This document shows positions 10,631 through 23,620 of a DNA stretch of 64,000 bases, piece after piece. Source of the stretch: Chlorocebus sabaeus (Eukaryota; Chordata; Mammalia; Primates; Cercopithecidae); contig NC_132923.1 in NCBI RefSeq assembly GCF_047675955.1, positions 93,431,137 through 93,495,136 of the forward strand, in the 5' to 3' direction. The notes beneath the pieces are model-generated. The model was not told the DNA's origin. It ran no database searches and was given only the letters and a program-made list of their open reading frames with translations. Position numbers and translations under genes: made by a program. Position 1 is the first letter of the stretch; each line of letters opens with the position of its first letter.

Positions 10631-13600
10631 AATCCAGAGACAGCAAAATATAATGAAGAGGAAAAAGAGGAGCAACAAAGGACCGGTGATTCCCTCCTAG
10701 CCTGAGTGGCAGGTGGAGAGCTTGGTGCTGAAGCAGAGGGGCATGTTTCAGCTCCCCTGGGGGCTCAGAGAAATCCACTCATCATTCAGGTGAGGGCTTA
10801 GAGGATGGTTTTGCCCAGGACAAACATTCCCACTTGTCTAGAGGCTGGCTGCTCTGTGGGGCAGGTGGTATGTCCAAGGCCCTTGCTGCCCTTCATGTGG
10901 AAGGGATTTCCATCTTCCTTTATGAGGATATAGGAAACTCCAACCTCAACAGACTTCCCATTTCTTAAGGGGTTGAATCCTTTTCTGGAGAGGAGAGGAG
11001 CTGGGAGCAGAGACCCTTGGACTGGATCGGGTTCCAGGCCTACCTCACCTGCTGGTAAGCAGATGCCAGGCGACAGACCCTGCAGCAAGCAAGGGGCTCT
11101 GCTCCCAGGATAGGAAGAGGCTGAGAGTGGAGGCTGGAACATGCTAGGGGAGCATGAGAGGTTTGCAGGCCTGGAACAGAAAGAGTTTGCATTGAGAAAT
11201 GATTACAGAGAGACTCTGTAGCCAATGTTATCTGCATTTTGCCCCTATACCCCGGGTCACTTTTGCACACCAGCAACCTGAGTGCTTTCACCTATGACAG
11301 CCTGCACTCTATCTTTGCCAGAGGCTGAGCTCAGGCTCCTGGAACCCATTTTAAGTGAATGCAAGGAGGGTGCAAGTGCCTGGGAATTTATGTGGGGCAA
11401 GGGCAGCGTTTACCAGGGATTAAGGGGTTCAGGCTTAAACCTTGCAGCTCCACTGCTCCCTGGACAGGGCCAACTGACATGTGCCCTGCACTGGCCTCAA
11501 AGTCCTGTGAAGGGATTGGGCCAAAGTCACCCTCTGTGGAACACTGCTCAATAGCCCACCCTTACTCAACCCCCTTCCTTTCTTGGTCCCCACGCCTCTC
11601 TCTCCTACTGGCTCTTCCTGGGAACTCTTCTTAAATCACCTGCATGTGAATCTTCCTTCCGGGGTTTGCTTCTGAAGAGGGAACCCACATCGAACTCCCA
11701 GCTGCTAAAGCTATTGTCCCTGTGGCTCTGTGAGCTGAGGGCTCTGACCCCTGATGGTGGACAGCTAGGAGGCCAGGTCTTGAGTTAGTAACCCCAGGTT
11801 ACCAGATGTGGGAAGGCGCTCCACACATGTGCATGAGTTCCAGAGGTGTTCGGAATGAATTTGACAAGGGGCACTGCACAGCTTCGAGAATCTGGAATGT
11901 CTGAAGCCAGCTGGAGTGGGACCAATTTAGCCAGGGTTTCCTAACAATGTTAGACCCTCCAGAATCTAGAGGGTCACTGCATTCCAGCCCTTAGTGGGCG
12001 GGCAGAGAGGGAGGCAACCTAAATCAGAGTTGGGATCAGAGGGGAGACGAATGTGGAGAGCTTAAGGTGAGCAGGTCCCAATCTCAATAGACAAGGCCCT
12101 GCTCTGAGGGGCCGTCTGTCAGCCCCTGGCCCTGGCGGGACACCGCTCCTGGTATGTCTCCGAGGGGGCAAGTTTAATCCGTTGGGATTGCAGGGCCAGG
12201 GTCATACAGCCTCAGGGACAGCCCAGAACAGTCCAGGACTTTGTGGCACCCTCCACGCTCTCATGCCCTGGAAACATGTATGGCTGATGGCAGTGAATGC
12301 CATCTGTGGCAGACGGTGATGTGGAGAAAGAGCTTGGCAAAGACTACCTTTCCCACGGGAGGGATGGGTCAGGGTGCCGTCGTGGGTGGGAGGAGCTGCC
12401 CCAGGCAGGTTGGGAAGGCTGGCTCTGTTCCAGGTGAATCCCAGGTCTTGTGGACGTCCCTCCACAGAGTCAGACAGGCTCCAGGACATCACCTGGAACC
12501 TGTCCAGGGTGCTGGTGGTAATCACAGGGTTCCCCTGCGGGCCAGGCTGGGGCTGGCAAAGATATCCATAAGCAAAGTTTCAGAGTTGAAGGCAATGAAT
12601 ATGGGGAGGTGGGGAGGGTGCTGTGGGGCTGGGCTGGAGCTGGAAATAACACACCCACTTCTCTTTGCTGAAGACCACAAGTATTTCCAGCAGGAGAGGG
12701 TGGGGAGATGAACCAAGGCCTCCTAGGGGGCCGCTGGCTAAGGATGCCCAGGTTTTGCACGCTAACTTTGAGAGGGTGTCAGGGAGGAAGCTGGAGCACA
12801 TGGAAAGAAAAGGCAAGGAAGAAAGGTCGGAGAGCAAGGAGAGGAGTGTGCAGCCGCTGTGGATGGGGAACTTGGGGGAACAAGCTTGTGGGGAGCATGA
12901 TGACTCCTGAGTCATCTCACAAAACCTTCAGGAAAAAGTCCACATTATCCGTCACTGCCTTTGGAGTTGGAATTCCGTTTATTTGGGATGCAGTAACATG
13001 CGGGGACTGTCCTCAAGGCTGTCAGGAGGAGCAGGCCCAGCCCAGCGCAGTCCACTCACACAGGCGACATGATAAGCTGGCGAGACCCAGAGAAGGTTCA
13101 AGTGGGGACGTGAGAGAGGACCCTGTGCTTGGAATCCAAATGAAGACCTCCTATTTCTGCTCCTCTGTTTTCCAGAACAAACATGATTCCATGCAGTCCG
13201 AAGAGGGCAGTTAAGACAGAAGAATGGCTACGGGATTCAGAGAAGGCGCCCAGCTCTTCTCTAGCACGGATGGGGAGTGCGGGCTGTGTTCCTTTGGAGA
13301 CCACATCCAGCCAGACTGCCTGCCCTGGCCTGGAGAATATTTCAGGGACCTGTGTCAGGGAAAAAGGGGATTGGGGAGCCCCCAGTGCCTGTCTTGAATT
13401 GGGTCCTAGGCCCATGAAGTGTGAGTCCTTCATAGCTATAAAGGATTCAGGAAAAAATGGAAGGACTCTGGGAGATCCTGGGAAAAGCAGTGGCCTTGAG
13501 CAAGTGATAATGCCACTGCTATGTGGAGGAGGGACCCTCTCCAAGCCTGGCCAGTCTGTCACTGCCAGGACTCTCTGTCTCCAGGGCTGGCCGACCGGGG

Positions 13601-13757
13601 AGCAGAAATGTCTCGGTATGATGCTTGTGAGAGTAACAGGTGGAGGAATTGGAAGCATGGTGCTCTTGGGACCCCAGCTGTATCAAAGGCTGACACACCT
13701 GGTGAAAGGCAGGTCCTATGTCTTTGCTATGGGTCTGTTATTAAGAAAAATAAGATT
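10631..13757. other. Three kilobases of mostly unique, moderately GC-rich intergenic DNA
   Basis: The low stop density gives overlapping frames of up to 212 codons on both strands (for example 13183-13821 + and 13098-13658 -). None shows a known domain, and the longest + frame runs into an Alu. I see no CpG island. Unrecognised exons cannot be excluded by eye. Confidence 0.45.
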
Positions 13758-14060
13758 GGGCCGGGCCTGGTGGCTCATGCCGGTAATCTCAGCACTAGGC
13801 CGAGGCGGGTGGATCACTTGAACTCAAGAGTTCGAGACCAGCCTGGCCAACATGGAGAAACCCCCATCTCTACTAAAAAATACAAAAAAAATTTACAATT
13901 AAAAAAAAAAAAAAAAAAAGCTTCACATTGTGGCACACTATTAGGGAGGCTGAGGCAGGAGAACTGCTTGAACCCAGGAGGCAGAGGTTGCAGTGAGCTG
14001 AGATTGCACCACTGCACTCCAGCCTGGGCAACAGAGGAAAACTCTATTTCAAAAAAAAAA
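13758..14060 (+). mobile_element. Alu with expanded middle A tract
   Basis: A sense Alu. The linker between the monomers is an 18-base A run followed by a diverged right-monomer start. The flanks 'taagattg' and 'taagatcg' are the probable target-site duplication. Confidence 0.9.
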
Positions 14061-14232
14061 AGTAAGATCGTTCTGAACAACAATAAAAAAATATTCCTTC
14101 TTGTTGCTTACATCTGCCTAACTTCTAGGCTTATTGTTCTCAAGTCTATCACACCCAATTCATATTTATAACAAATGTTTTGCACCAACTAAATAACATT
14201 CTCTTTACCATCTTGAAATAAATACATAAATA

Positions 14233-14533
14233 GGCTGGGCGTGGTGGCTCATGCCTGTAATCCGAGCACTTTGGGAGGCTGAGGCAGGCGGATCATTTGA
14301 GGTCAGGAGTTCGAGGCCAGCCTGACCAACATGATGAAACTCCATCTCTATTAAAATACAAAAATTAGCCGGGCATGGTGGCGGGCACTTGTAGTCCTAG
14401 CTACTGAGAAGGCTGAGACAGAAGAATTGCTTGAACCTAGGAGGTGGAGGTTGCAGTGAGCCGAGATCATACCCCTGCACTCCAGCCTAGGCAACAGAGC
14501 AAGACTTCTTCTCAAAAAAAAAAAAAAAAAAAA
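14233..14533 (+). mobile_element. Alu (AluS-like)
   Basis: A sense dimeric Alu with an 18-base A tail. The flanks 'aatacataaata' and 'aatgcataaata' are the probable target-site duplication. Confidence 0.92.
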
Positions 14534-15053
14534 GAAGAAACAAATGCATAAATAATATTACCTACTATGTATATAGTTTCAAACATCTAACATGTTCAAA
14601 TGTCAAAATATCCAAATAAGGGCCCCACAGTAACATAAAGGTGACATAAAGGGAACATGATACAGGATTAGATGTCAATCATGACCACACTGTAGACATC
14701 ATGCAGGGGCCACAGGCTTATATGTGGATGTACAGTCACTGAACATCACAGGCAATCACAGGTATAAATGCAGCCTGAGACACTGTGATGTGTTGGCACG
14801 AAAGTACCTCAAGGGGCTTTGCTCCCAGTGGTTTTCCGAAATGCTGAGCAACTATTGGAAAAGTTCTAAGCAAAACAAAGGTCACTCTTCCCTTGATCTA
14901 CATTGTAGTTACCGCGTTCCTGGAGAGGGGATCCATGAGGGAGTGAAGTGGCTCGGGGTACTGGCAGGTCTAGGAGGTATGGGGAGCAGTAAATCCAGGT
15001 TCAAAGCCTTCAAAAGATGAGAAACCATGTGTAGACAATCCCACAGCATGCAC
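14534..15053. other. Unique intergenic sequence
   Basis: No feature recognised. Confidence 0.45.
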
Positions 15054-15225
15054 TTAGAAAATTTTGGGGTCACTTTTTGGTGGTCACAATGATTAAAGGG
15101 GTGTGTGCCATTGGCATTTAGTGGTCAGGGGCCAGGGACGCTGGATGCTCTGGGAGCCCGGGACGATCCTGCACAGTGGAGAATGGCTCCATATCCTGCC
15201 TGACTTGGGAATATCACGCTGGACT
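15054..15225 (-). mobile_element. MER20-like hAT fossil
   Basis: The core 'tttttggtggtcacaatga', 'ccattggcatttagtgg' and 'ggggccagggacgctg' follow the order of the MER20 element. The ends are eroded. Confidence 0.65.
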
Positions 15226-16639
15226 TCCATCTAAGTGCCAAACCTGCTTATAATGATCTGAATCTAGACCCTAACTCTGCGTTATATGAAAACAGTGTGT
15301 GGTGTCCTCAGAACCGTGTGGTCCTGGGACTTGGAGCCTCTAAACTGATGCCGCGAATGCTGAGGGCACTGCACATGCATGAAGGGGTGCTCTAGTCTGT
15401 GGCCTGGCCCTTGAACACAGCCAGGGAAGTGGGCATGTGGGCAGCCCCTCTCTAGATGAAACGCTAACTTCTCTACACCTGAAATCAGAGGGTTATCGGG
15501 GGCGGGGGCGGTTCTACTAACCTGCTTTTCAGGCTTAGTAGGGCAAAATGACTTGAATGACTTGATAGAGTCTGTGTAGCTCTTCTCCGGTGGATCATGA
15601 CGATGGTGCCCATGATGCAGAGCTTCCCAAAGTATGAGGACGCCACCTGAGGCCCTTGTCCTCAAAATGTAGCTTTGTGTAGAGCAGGTACAAGGTGCCG
15701 TGGACTCCTCCATTTCTCACCCTCAGCACGAAGTCAGCACCTTCAGGAAACTGTTACTAACGAAAAGACAGAAAGGCAGGCTGAGAGGGAGGGAGATGTG
15801 AAAAGCACTGGCTGCAGAGAGTAAGGAAGGCAAGAAGCCCATTATGCAAAAAATGGGGGAGCTACTGCGTTTGTCCAGGTGGTACACTTCTTTCTTCTTG
15901 TTGGTAATACCTGTAATACCTGTTAATACCTCCTGAACTCTGAGACTTCCTGGGGCAAAGGTCAACTGTGCTGCCCTGCCTACCTGACTTTCCCAGACCC
16001 TTAGGGAGCGGTGGACCACCCAGACCTGGCCAATCAGAATGGTTTTTTCTTTTGGACAGAGCAAAAACACCAGGGGATGTAAGCTGGACCAGTCCCCAGG
16101 TGTCTGGGCCCTGTGTATATACAGATGCTGAGAGAAGCAAGTGCTTTTCTTTTCTTTCTTCTTTTTTTTTTTTTTCCCCTGGTGTTGCTAAGCTGAGGAT
16201 ATGTGAATTTGGAACTGTCAGTACCCATCTCCCCTGGCAACATGGAGGAAATCCATCTAGAGCTGGAGAAAATAAGATCAGCACACGCAGGGGAGCAGAG
16301 GGAGCCCTGCTGGCACTGAGCAAGACTCCAGACCCAGCTGTGCCGGATGCTAGAGCTGCCCACAGCCTTCCCAGCTAGTGAGCTGATAAATCCACCCCTT
16401 GTTCTTTTTTTTTCTTTGCTGTAGCTAGTTTGAGATGGATTGCAACGTGAAAGAGTCCTGACTTCCACAAATAGCATTAATTCACCCATCAAACGTCTAT
16501 TATATACCAGGCATGATCTTATATCCTAGGATTACAAGACTCAACAAGTGGATTGGGTCCCTGCCCTCATAGAGCTTACTGTTTTGTGGGGGAGACAGAA
16601 CAAAAACAATTCCACGATCAATTAGTTTAAATAATAAGC
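15226..16639. other. Unique intergenic sequence
   Basis: No gene recognised. A pyrimidine run (mostly T) lies at 16146-16178. The left part of 16471-16640 ('tattatataccaggcatgat', 'ctgccctcatagagcttact') resembles a degraded ancient mammalian repeat. Confidence 0.45.
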
Positions 16640-16795
16640 CTGAGAAATGCTATGAAGGAGCATCCGTGAAATTAAGCTCCGTGAGGGCAGAATCCTTAGT
16701 CTCTTTCATTCATGGCAGTATCCTTGATGTCTAGAATGGTGCCTGGCACATAGTAGGCACTCAATAAATACTTATGTGGAAAAAGGAATGAAAGA
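16640..16795 (+). mobile_element. L2 (LINE-2) 3' end fragment
   Basis: The diagnostic tail is visible: 'gtgcctggcacatagtagg' followed by 'cactcaataaatacttatg'. A degraded 'ctccgtgagggcagaatcc' lies upstream. This is an ancient, inactive copy. Confidence 0.75.
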
Positions 16796-17189
16796 CAAAG
16801 TTTAGGGAGCCGTAACAGAACATCAAGAGGAGTAGAGGTGGAGGCGTTAGGGCGAGTTTTCCTGAGGAAGCAACATTTAAGCTGACATCTAAACAACCCT
16901 CAGGGGTTGGCCAGACCATGAAGGCAGAAGGAACAGAAAGTGAAGAGAAGGCAGGAGGGCACAGGTGTCTGTGAAGGAGAAAGAGGAGGCCAGTGCAGCT
17001 ACATCACAGGCAGCAGGGAGGAGTGTCATGGCTGGTGAGGCCACTAAGGTTGGGGACACTCACCAGAGGCTGCCATGGCCGCGCTAAGGAGTTTGGGTCA
17101 TATTATGAGAGCCGTAGACAGCCAACATTAGCAGTAGTAAGTGAAGCCGTCAGGGGCATTGCCCTCAAAAGTAATGAATGGAAGTGGAG
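16796..17189. other. Unique intergenic sequence
   Basis: No feature recognised. Confidence 0.45.
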
Positions 17190-17775
17190 AAAATTAGTGT
17201 CTTTTCAATCTCGGGAGATGACAAAAGAAATAGAACATTCCATATAGCAAAAAGCAGAAAATAAAGTATTCCTAGGTAATAGAGATGCAATGTGAAAAAA
17301 GATTTAAAAAGAACCTGGTACTGGCCAGGCGCGGTGGCTCACGCCTGTAATCCCTGCACTTTGGGAGGCCAAGGCAAGTGGATCACTTGAGGTCAGGAGT
17401 TTGAGACCAGCCTGGCTAACATGGCGAAATCCTGTCTCTCCTAAAAATACAAAAATTAGCCGGGCTTGGTGGCGGACCCCTGTAATCCAGCTATTCAAGA
17501 GGCTGAGACAGGAGATCTCTTGAACCCAAGAGGCTTGCGGCTGCAGTGAGCCGAGATCACGCCATTGCACTCCAGCCTGGGTGACAGAGCAAGACTCCAT
17601 CTCCAAGAAAAACAAAACAAAGAAACAAACAAAAAACTGGTACTAAGATCTCAAATGATTTCAATAAAACAAGGGACATGAGGCCTGGGAAATTGGGTTC
17701 AAGTGTATTAATGATGTTTTCTTGTTTAAGGGAGGTTATGAATTGATTTGTTTCCTGATATTGACAGAAAAGGGA
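17190..17775 (+). repeat. Direct repeat, left copy (split by an Alu)
   Basis: The two parts, 17190-17322 and 17637-17775, match 19266-19540 in order, for example 'gggagatgacaaaagaaa' and 'tactaagatctcaaat'. By eye the identity is about 80-85%. The Alu between the parts is absent from the right copy, so the duplication predates it. The function and family are unknown. Confidence 0.75.
17323..17636 (+). mobile_element. Alu inserted in the left direct-repeat copy
   Basis: A sense Alu with an AAAC-rich tail. The 8-bp 'ctggtact' is present on both sides (17315-17322 and 17637-17644). The empty site can be seen in the related copy at 19402. Confidence 0.92.
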
Positions 17776-18030
17776 GAAGTGGGCTGAAGGAAATCAGAGA
17801 GATCCATCTGAAGGCTGTTGTGTTCCTCTGGTGGGAGCTGATGGAGAGGAGGGCACAGCCAAGAGATATTAGTGATCAAGACAACCAAACAAACAGATGT
17901 AATAGTCACATACCCAAGAGGAAGTGATTTCCTGAGCTGAAAATGATTGGGTAAACTAATCAATAAGTTCCAGAGAAAATTTATACAGGATTATATACCA
18001 GGACCTAGCCTTACTGAAAAAAGTCTTTTC

Positions 18031-18340
18031 AGCTGGGGGTGTGGTGGCTCACCCCTATAATCCCAGCACTTTGGGAGGCTGAGGCAAGCAGATCACTTGA
18101 GTCCAGGAGTTCGAGACTAGCCTGGGCGACATGGTAAAAACCCATCTCTACAAAAAAATACAAAAATTTTGTGTTTTTTTGGGGGTGGGGTGGCACATGC
18201 CTGTAGTCCCAGCTATTTGGGTGACTGCGGTGGGAGGATCACCTGAGCCCAGGAGTTTGAGTCTAAAGTGAACTATAATCATGCCACTGTACTGCAGCCT
18301 GGGTGAGAGAATGAGACCCTGTCTCTAAAAAGAAAAAGAA
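18031..18340 (+). mobile_element. Alu (AluJ-like)
   Basis: A diverged sense Alu whose middle linker has become T/G-rich. The flanks 'aagtcttttc' and 'agaatttttcc' are a plausible decayed target-site duplication. Confidence 0.88.
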
Positions 18341-18375
18341 TTTTTCCAAGATGAAGGAAAAATATTAAATGAATC

Positions 18376-18689
18376 TGTCTAGGTGCGGTGGCTCACATCT
18401 GCAATCTCAGCACTTTGGGATGCCGAGGCAGGTGGATCATGAGGTTAGGAGTTCAAGACTAGCCTGGCCAACATAGTGAAACTCCGTCTCTACTAAAAAT
18501 ACAAAAAAAAAAAAAAAAAAAAAAAAAAAATTAGCCAGACATGGTGGCGTGCGCCTCTAGTCCCAGGTACTTGGGAGGCTAAGGCAGGAGAATCACCTGA
18601 ACCCGGAAGGCCGAGGTTGTGGTGAGCTGAGATTGCACCACTCCACTCCAGCCTAGGGAGTAGAACGAGACTCCGTCTCAAAAAAAAAA
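18376..18689 (+). mobile_element. Alu with 28-base middle A run
   Basis: A sense Alu whose middle linker is an unusually long pure A tract (about 18507-18531). The flanks 'aaatgaatct' and 'aaatgaatcc' are the probable target-site duplication. Confidence 0.9.
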
Positions 18690-19265
18690 TGAATCCATAC
18701 ACGAAAGTGTGTTACAAAGCAGGAAATTTAGGTTGGCCTTAGGTTTTGCTAAACACCAGAAGATAGGCAGCAATGGTTATAGTTTTGAGTACAAAAGATG
18801 GTCATGAAAATTTTGTACCCAACAAGTTGTCATTGTTGTGCGAAAACAACAGAAATATCATCCAGATTTATGAAGAATGATGTAGAAACGTGTTCTCCCT
18901 AAGTAAACAACTTGAAGACAAACTTCAGCTACTCGAGAGAGAAATTAAAATTAAATCTTGGAAATACGAACATTGTAATATAGAAGAGTGGTTGCAAGCA
19001 TTAAAACCAACTAAGTAAATCATAGGAATTGAACAAAAAATCTATTCTTAAAGAAGATGCACATAATTATAATGCTAGTTGGATTTATAAACCCACAGTA
19101 AACTTTAAAAGACTGGGAAACGAGTGAGAAGTGGGCAAGGCGGGTAAAGGTACATTAAAACCTTCATTTGACATCAAGTAAGGGAGTTAGGAGATATTGA
19201 TTGTTTTTACCTTTCATCATTAGAGAAATTTCATGAATATAAAAGTCGATCAGTAGTAAAATTAA
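18690..19265. other. Unassigned AT-rich sequence with a short lysine-rich open run
   Basis: One + frame (about 18890-19018) stays open for roughly 45 codons and reads as a charged, possibly coiled-coil peptide. It is bounded by stops. It may be the 5' part of an old retroelement, but I could not place it in a family. Confidence 0.35.
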
Positions 19266-19540
19266 AAACAGGATTACTATCTTTTAAATCATGGGAGATG
19301 ACAAAAGAAAATATAACTTCTATATAGCAAAAAGCAAAAAATAAAGTATCCCTAAGTAATAGAGACACAATGTGAAAAAAGATTTTAAAAAACCCAATCT
19401 AGTACTAAGATCTCAAATTATTTTAATAAAACAAGGGAAATGAGGCCTGGGAAGTTGGGTTCAAGTGTATCAATGATTTTATTTTGTTTAGGGGGCTTAT
19501 GAATTGATTGGATTTCTGACATTGACAGAAAAATTTGTTT
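19266..19540 (+). repeat. Direct repeat, right copy (uninterrupted)
   Basis: It matches the left copy at 17190-17775 without the Alu. The similarity stops near 'cattgacagaaaa'. Confidence 0.75.
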
Positions 19541-19691
19541 CAGTATTTAACAAAATATGCAAGAGCAATAGAAACAGAACACAGAACTTACAGACCACAA
19601 AAGGAACAAAGAAATGCTACCAAACCTCAACAGGCAGGCAATGAAAAAAGAAACCAGAAAGCATGGTCAATGGAAGAAAATATAGAATAGA

Positions 19692-20300
19692 GGCCAGGTG
19701 CGGTGGCTCAAGCCTGTAATCCCAGCATTTTGGGAGGCCGAGGCGCGTGAATCACTTGAAGTCAGAAGTTCGAGACCAGCCCAGCCAACATGGCGAAACC
19801 CCGTCTCTACCAAAAATACAAAAAATTAGCCAGGTATAGCCAGACGCGGTGGCTCACGCCTGTAATCCCAGCACTTTGGGAGGCCAAGGCAGGCGGATCA
19901 CGAGATCAGGAGATCGAGACCATACTGGCTAACACGATGAAATCCTGTCTCTACTAAAATTATAAAAAATTAGCCGGGCGTGGTGGCAGGTGCCTGTAGT
20001 CCCAGTTACACAGGAGGCTGAGGCAGGAGAATGGCGTGAACCCGGGAGGCGGAGTTTGCGGTGAGCCAAGCTTGCACCACTGCACTCCAGGACAGAGCGA
20101 GACTCCATCTGAAAAAAAAAAAAAAATTGCCGGTCGTGGTGGCAGGTGCCTGTGATCCCAGCTACTCAGGAAGCTGAGGCAGGAGAATCACTTGAACCCA
20201 GGTGGCGGAGGTTGTAGTGAGCAAAGATAGCACCATTGCACTCTCTAGCCTGGGCAATAAGAGAGAAACTGCCTCAAAAATAAAAATAAAAATAAATTAA
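19692..20300 (+). mobile_element. Alu interrupted by a second Alu
   Basis: The outer Alu left part covers 19692-19836 and the right part about 20121-20300. The break is at 'aaaaaattagccagg', which recurs in decayed form after the inner element's A tail ('aaaaaattgccgg'). Confidence 0.9.
19838..20120 (+). mobile_element. AluY-like element nested in an Alu
   Basis: The inner copy has the 'gaatggcgtgaacccgggag' stretch typical of AluY and a short A tail. It inserted into the A-rich middle of the outer Alu, a classic target. Confidence 0.88.
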
Positions 20301-20399
20301 AAAACCGTATATATATATATACACATAATAAAAATAGTAGGCATAAGTCCAAATACATCAGTAATCACAATAAACCATTATTGCAAATGATACGATAGT

Positions 20400-21012
20400 C
20401 TCCCTAGGCAAAAAAGATAATCAATTGTAAAACTATTAAAATCAAGAAAAATGTTCAGGAAGAATGCCAGAAATAAGACTGATGTACTAAAAATCAATAG
20501 CTTTTCTATTCATCTGTAGTAATCATTTAAAACAACTTCAAAATACCTAGGAATAAACTTAAAGCAACATGTGCAAGATAAGGAAATGACAAACAATCCA
20601 ATAGAAAGCAAAGGTTATGAATAGTCAGTTTACAGAAAAAGAAAAACAGCCAATAAATGTAAAAAAAGTTCCACCTCACTAGCAACCAGAGATATGGAAA
20701 TTGAAACAATACTAATATCAAAGGTGAAAAATGATTCTTAATATTTAGTGATGGTGATGGAGGGGGGAGCAGACATTCCTATGGGAATAAAAATTGGTAA
20801 ATCATTTTTGTAGGGCAATTTGGGAATGTTTTAAATTTAAATGCTTATGTCTTTTGACTCAACATTCTGCTTTCAAGAATCTAGTCTCAAGAAATATTTT
20901 CCACTCATGCCAAGATATTCATTGCAGAATTATTTATAATAATAAGAAAGGAGGAAAAGAAATATTCAAAAGTAGAGGAACGACCAATTAAATTATAGTA
21001 CATCCATATGTA
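20400..21012 (+). mobile_element. Old L1M ORF2 3' region
   Basis: The order 'aaaatacctaggaataaac', 'cctcactagcaaccagag', 'ttgcagaattatttataat', 'aattatagtacatcca' follows the L1M 3' half. It is heavily mutated. Confidence 0.65.
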
Positions 21013-21714
21013 AGAGAGTGCCAAGGGGCTGCCCCTCTGCTCTGCTTGCATGGATTGAATGTTTCACCTTGAAACAGGTCTCTTCCTTTCAGGGTAGGAT
21101 AACTTTAGTGGTATCTGTTATTTATGGCAGTGTACATTAGATAGGGACTCCTTGCCCTAAGAGAATGGTGAAATGGAGCCTTTTATGGCTTCATAAAAGC
21201 AGGATTCTTACATATGTCTTCAATATGTAGACTTGGTTTTTGAGGAGAAGGTGAACAGGTTTGCAAAGAAGTCCAAGGCCTTCCGGGAAGGAGTAGATGG
21301 TCATTTTAGTCCCTCTTCTCTGATATTTGAGATTGGGGAGAGACCTGGTCAGGGGAAGCCTGATCCTGAAGTAGGTCTGCTGGCAGGAGAACACACCATG
21401 GTTTCCAGTGGGGAAATCACCATGAAGGGAGAATCTGGACTCAAAGCAAGTATCCAAGAAATCACAGGGAAAGCTGTTTTGAGAATCTATAGCTAAGTTG
21501 CAGCACCACTAAGAAAGACTCAGGCTAGCAAGAAAGCACAGAGGAGAGACACATTCATCAGACTGTGGGGGACGGGGCTCAACAGGAACACCCTGTGGTG
21601 CCAGCTGAAGTGAAAGGGGATCCAGCTAACCCACTTTCACAGAATGACATGTAGAGACAGGAAACTACAGTGGTCTCCAAGGCGCGGTACCACTTGGGCC
21701 TCTACAGCAATGTG
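21013..21714. other. Unique intergenic sequence
   Basis: No feature recognised. The + frame at 21233-21496 is open but has no known domain. Confidence 0.45.
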
Positions 21715-22150
21715 ACCTTATCTCTTACTGCACCTGCTCACTCCACATCACAAACACTGGCCTTGACTGTTCCCCCAAACACACTGGCAGGCACCTGCCA
21801 AGTCCTCCCTCCTGCTGTTCCCAGTGCCTGGAGAGTTGTTTTCTCATACCACCTCACTTCTTCTGAGCCGCTCAAACGTCGCCTTCCTTGTTCACTCTTT
21901 AAATAATTTGCAAACACCTTCTCTTCCCAGATGGTTAGCAATCCTATTGCCTTTCCCACTTAATTTTTCTCCACAGCATGTAACACCTTATTTATTTTGT
22001 TAATTGTTTGTTTCTGATTCACCTCCTCCCACCCTAGATAGACTATAACCTCCATGAAGGCAAGTTTGGTTCACTGATTTATCTCCAGGACTTAGAACAG
22101 TGCCTGATACATAGCAAATGCTTTATGAATACCTAATGAAAGAATAAATA
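21715..22150 (+). mobile_element. L2 (LINE-2) 3' end, long fragment
   Basis: About 430 bp follow the L2 3' order: 'cactggccttgactgttccc', 'ttttctccacagcatgtaac', 'ctccatgaaggcaagtttgg', 'gtgcctgatacatagcaaat'. The 78-codon frame at 21670-21906 lies mostly inside it. Confidence 0.8.
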
Positions 22151-23499
22151 TGTACTCACAGAAAATCGCTAAAAAACATACTAAGTGAAAACAAGGTAGA
22201 TTACCAAATAATGCACATAAAATCATACCATTGATGTAAAAGCCATGTATGTGTCTGTGTGTGTTTGTAAGGATGCATGCCAAATTATCATGGAGAGGGG
22301 AGTGGGATGGAAATAATTAAAGTGATTAATTTTTTAACTACTTAAAAATTAAATTTTCTTTTGTATATTTCTGTATCATTTGGCAATTTTTAAATATATG
22401 AGTATTTATTACTTGTACAATAAAATAGGTAATAAATACCTAATAACATAGTACAAGGGTAACAGTTCTGCAACAAGGTCTTAACTTTTGGTATTAGCAG
22501 AGTGGCTTATACCAGACTAGTCCTCTTTAAGATAACAGTGATAAACTCTGATCTAAATATTTTTTTAAATGGTATGAAGCTGCTGGAGAATGACAAGAAA
22601 ACAAAAACAAAACAGGCAGAAACTTGATGGGATTTAATTCTTAAAAGAAAGGAACCATGCTGGGTGAGAACCACATTTCTATAGCTTTCTTTGGAGAGCA
22701 CCTCCCAGTTCTTGTGGAACATGGGGACACAGAACAACTAGAAGTTGCAGCCTGAGGAGTCGGAGGACAGAGTTGGAGATTGCTGGAGTGGCATGAAATT
22801 GAGGAGGTAAAACCGGACAGGAGGGAGCTACAAAAGCAGAGCACCAAATCTATGTGCACATTTTTCTCAAATCTGCGGCTGACACCTAAACTACATGAGT
22901 GGAGATTCCAAAGAGATTAGGGGAAAATAACAGCTGGAAGCCTGAAATTGCTGAGCAGAGATGTCAGTACCTGTGCACTTCAGGGGAAACAGTGTTTGGA
23001 GTTTGAGTCTCATTATGTTAGGCGAGCTTGGTAAACACCTCGGGCTTTCCATTGACATCCCAGGGGGACCATGTCCAGGTCCAAGAGATTCTCCTTAGGA
23101 ATGAGGACAAAACTAAAATAAATGCATTCTAAAAAGTGTGAAAACCAAGCCTCCACTAGATCTGGGTGATATGCCAGTAATCTACCTGTCTGCTAGAACA
23201 AAACTCAACTCTGTTTGAAGGCAGGTAATAGAATCCAGAATCTCCCCAATGTTTTACCTGCAACATCCTGTACGCAATAATACATTACCAGACACGTGGA
23301 GAAACAGGAAAACATGACTCTTAGTTAAGAAAAAAATAAGATAATAGAAACAAATTATCAGATAATCCAATGTTGGAATTAGCAGGCAAGATAAGTGATA
23401 AATGTGTTAAAGATCCCATAGGAAAAGTTAAAAATATTGTGTTAAGAGATGGGGAATTTCAATAGAGATATAAAAATGGTTAAAAAAAAAAAAAAAACA
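22151..23499. other. Unique intergenic sequence
   Basis: No feature recognised. Confidence 0.4.
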
Positions 23500-23613
23500 A
23501 CTACAACTCTGTGATTATACCACAACTCTAAATGTGAACTGAATTGTACACTGTAGCTAGTGAACTGTATAGTATATAAGTTATGTTTGAATAAAGCTAT
23601 TATATTAAAAAGA
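23500..23613 (+). mobile_element. L1M 3' terminus
   Basis: The stretch 'gaactgaattgtacactg' through 'gaataaagctattatatt' and an A-rich end is the typical tail of L1MA/MB elements. Confidence 0.65.
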
Positions 23614-23620
23614 AAAAAAG

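Noticed and set aside
13098..13821. Open frames of 186-212 codons on opposite strands
   Set aside because: They overlap each other, have no recognisable domain, and the plus frame runs into an Alu. This fits low stop density in GC-richer DNA.
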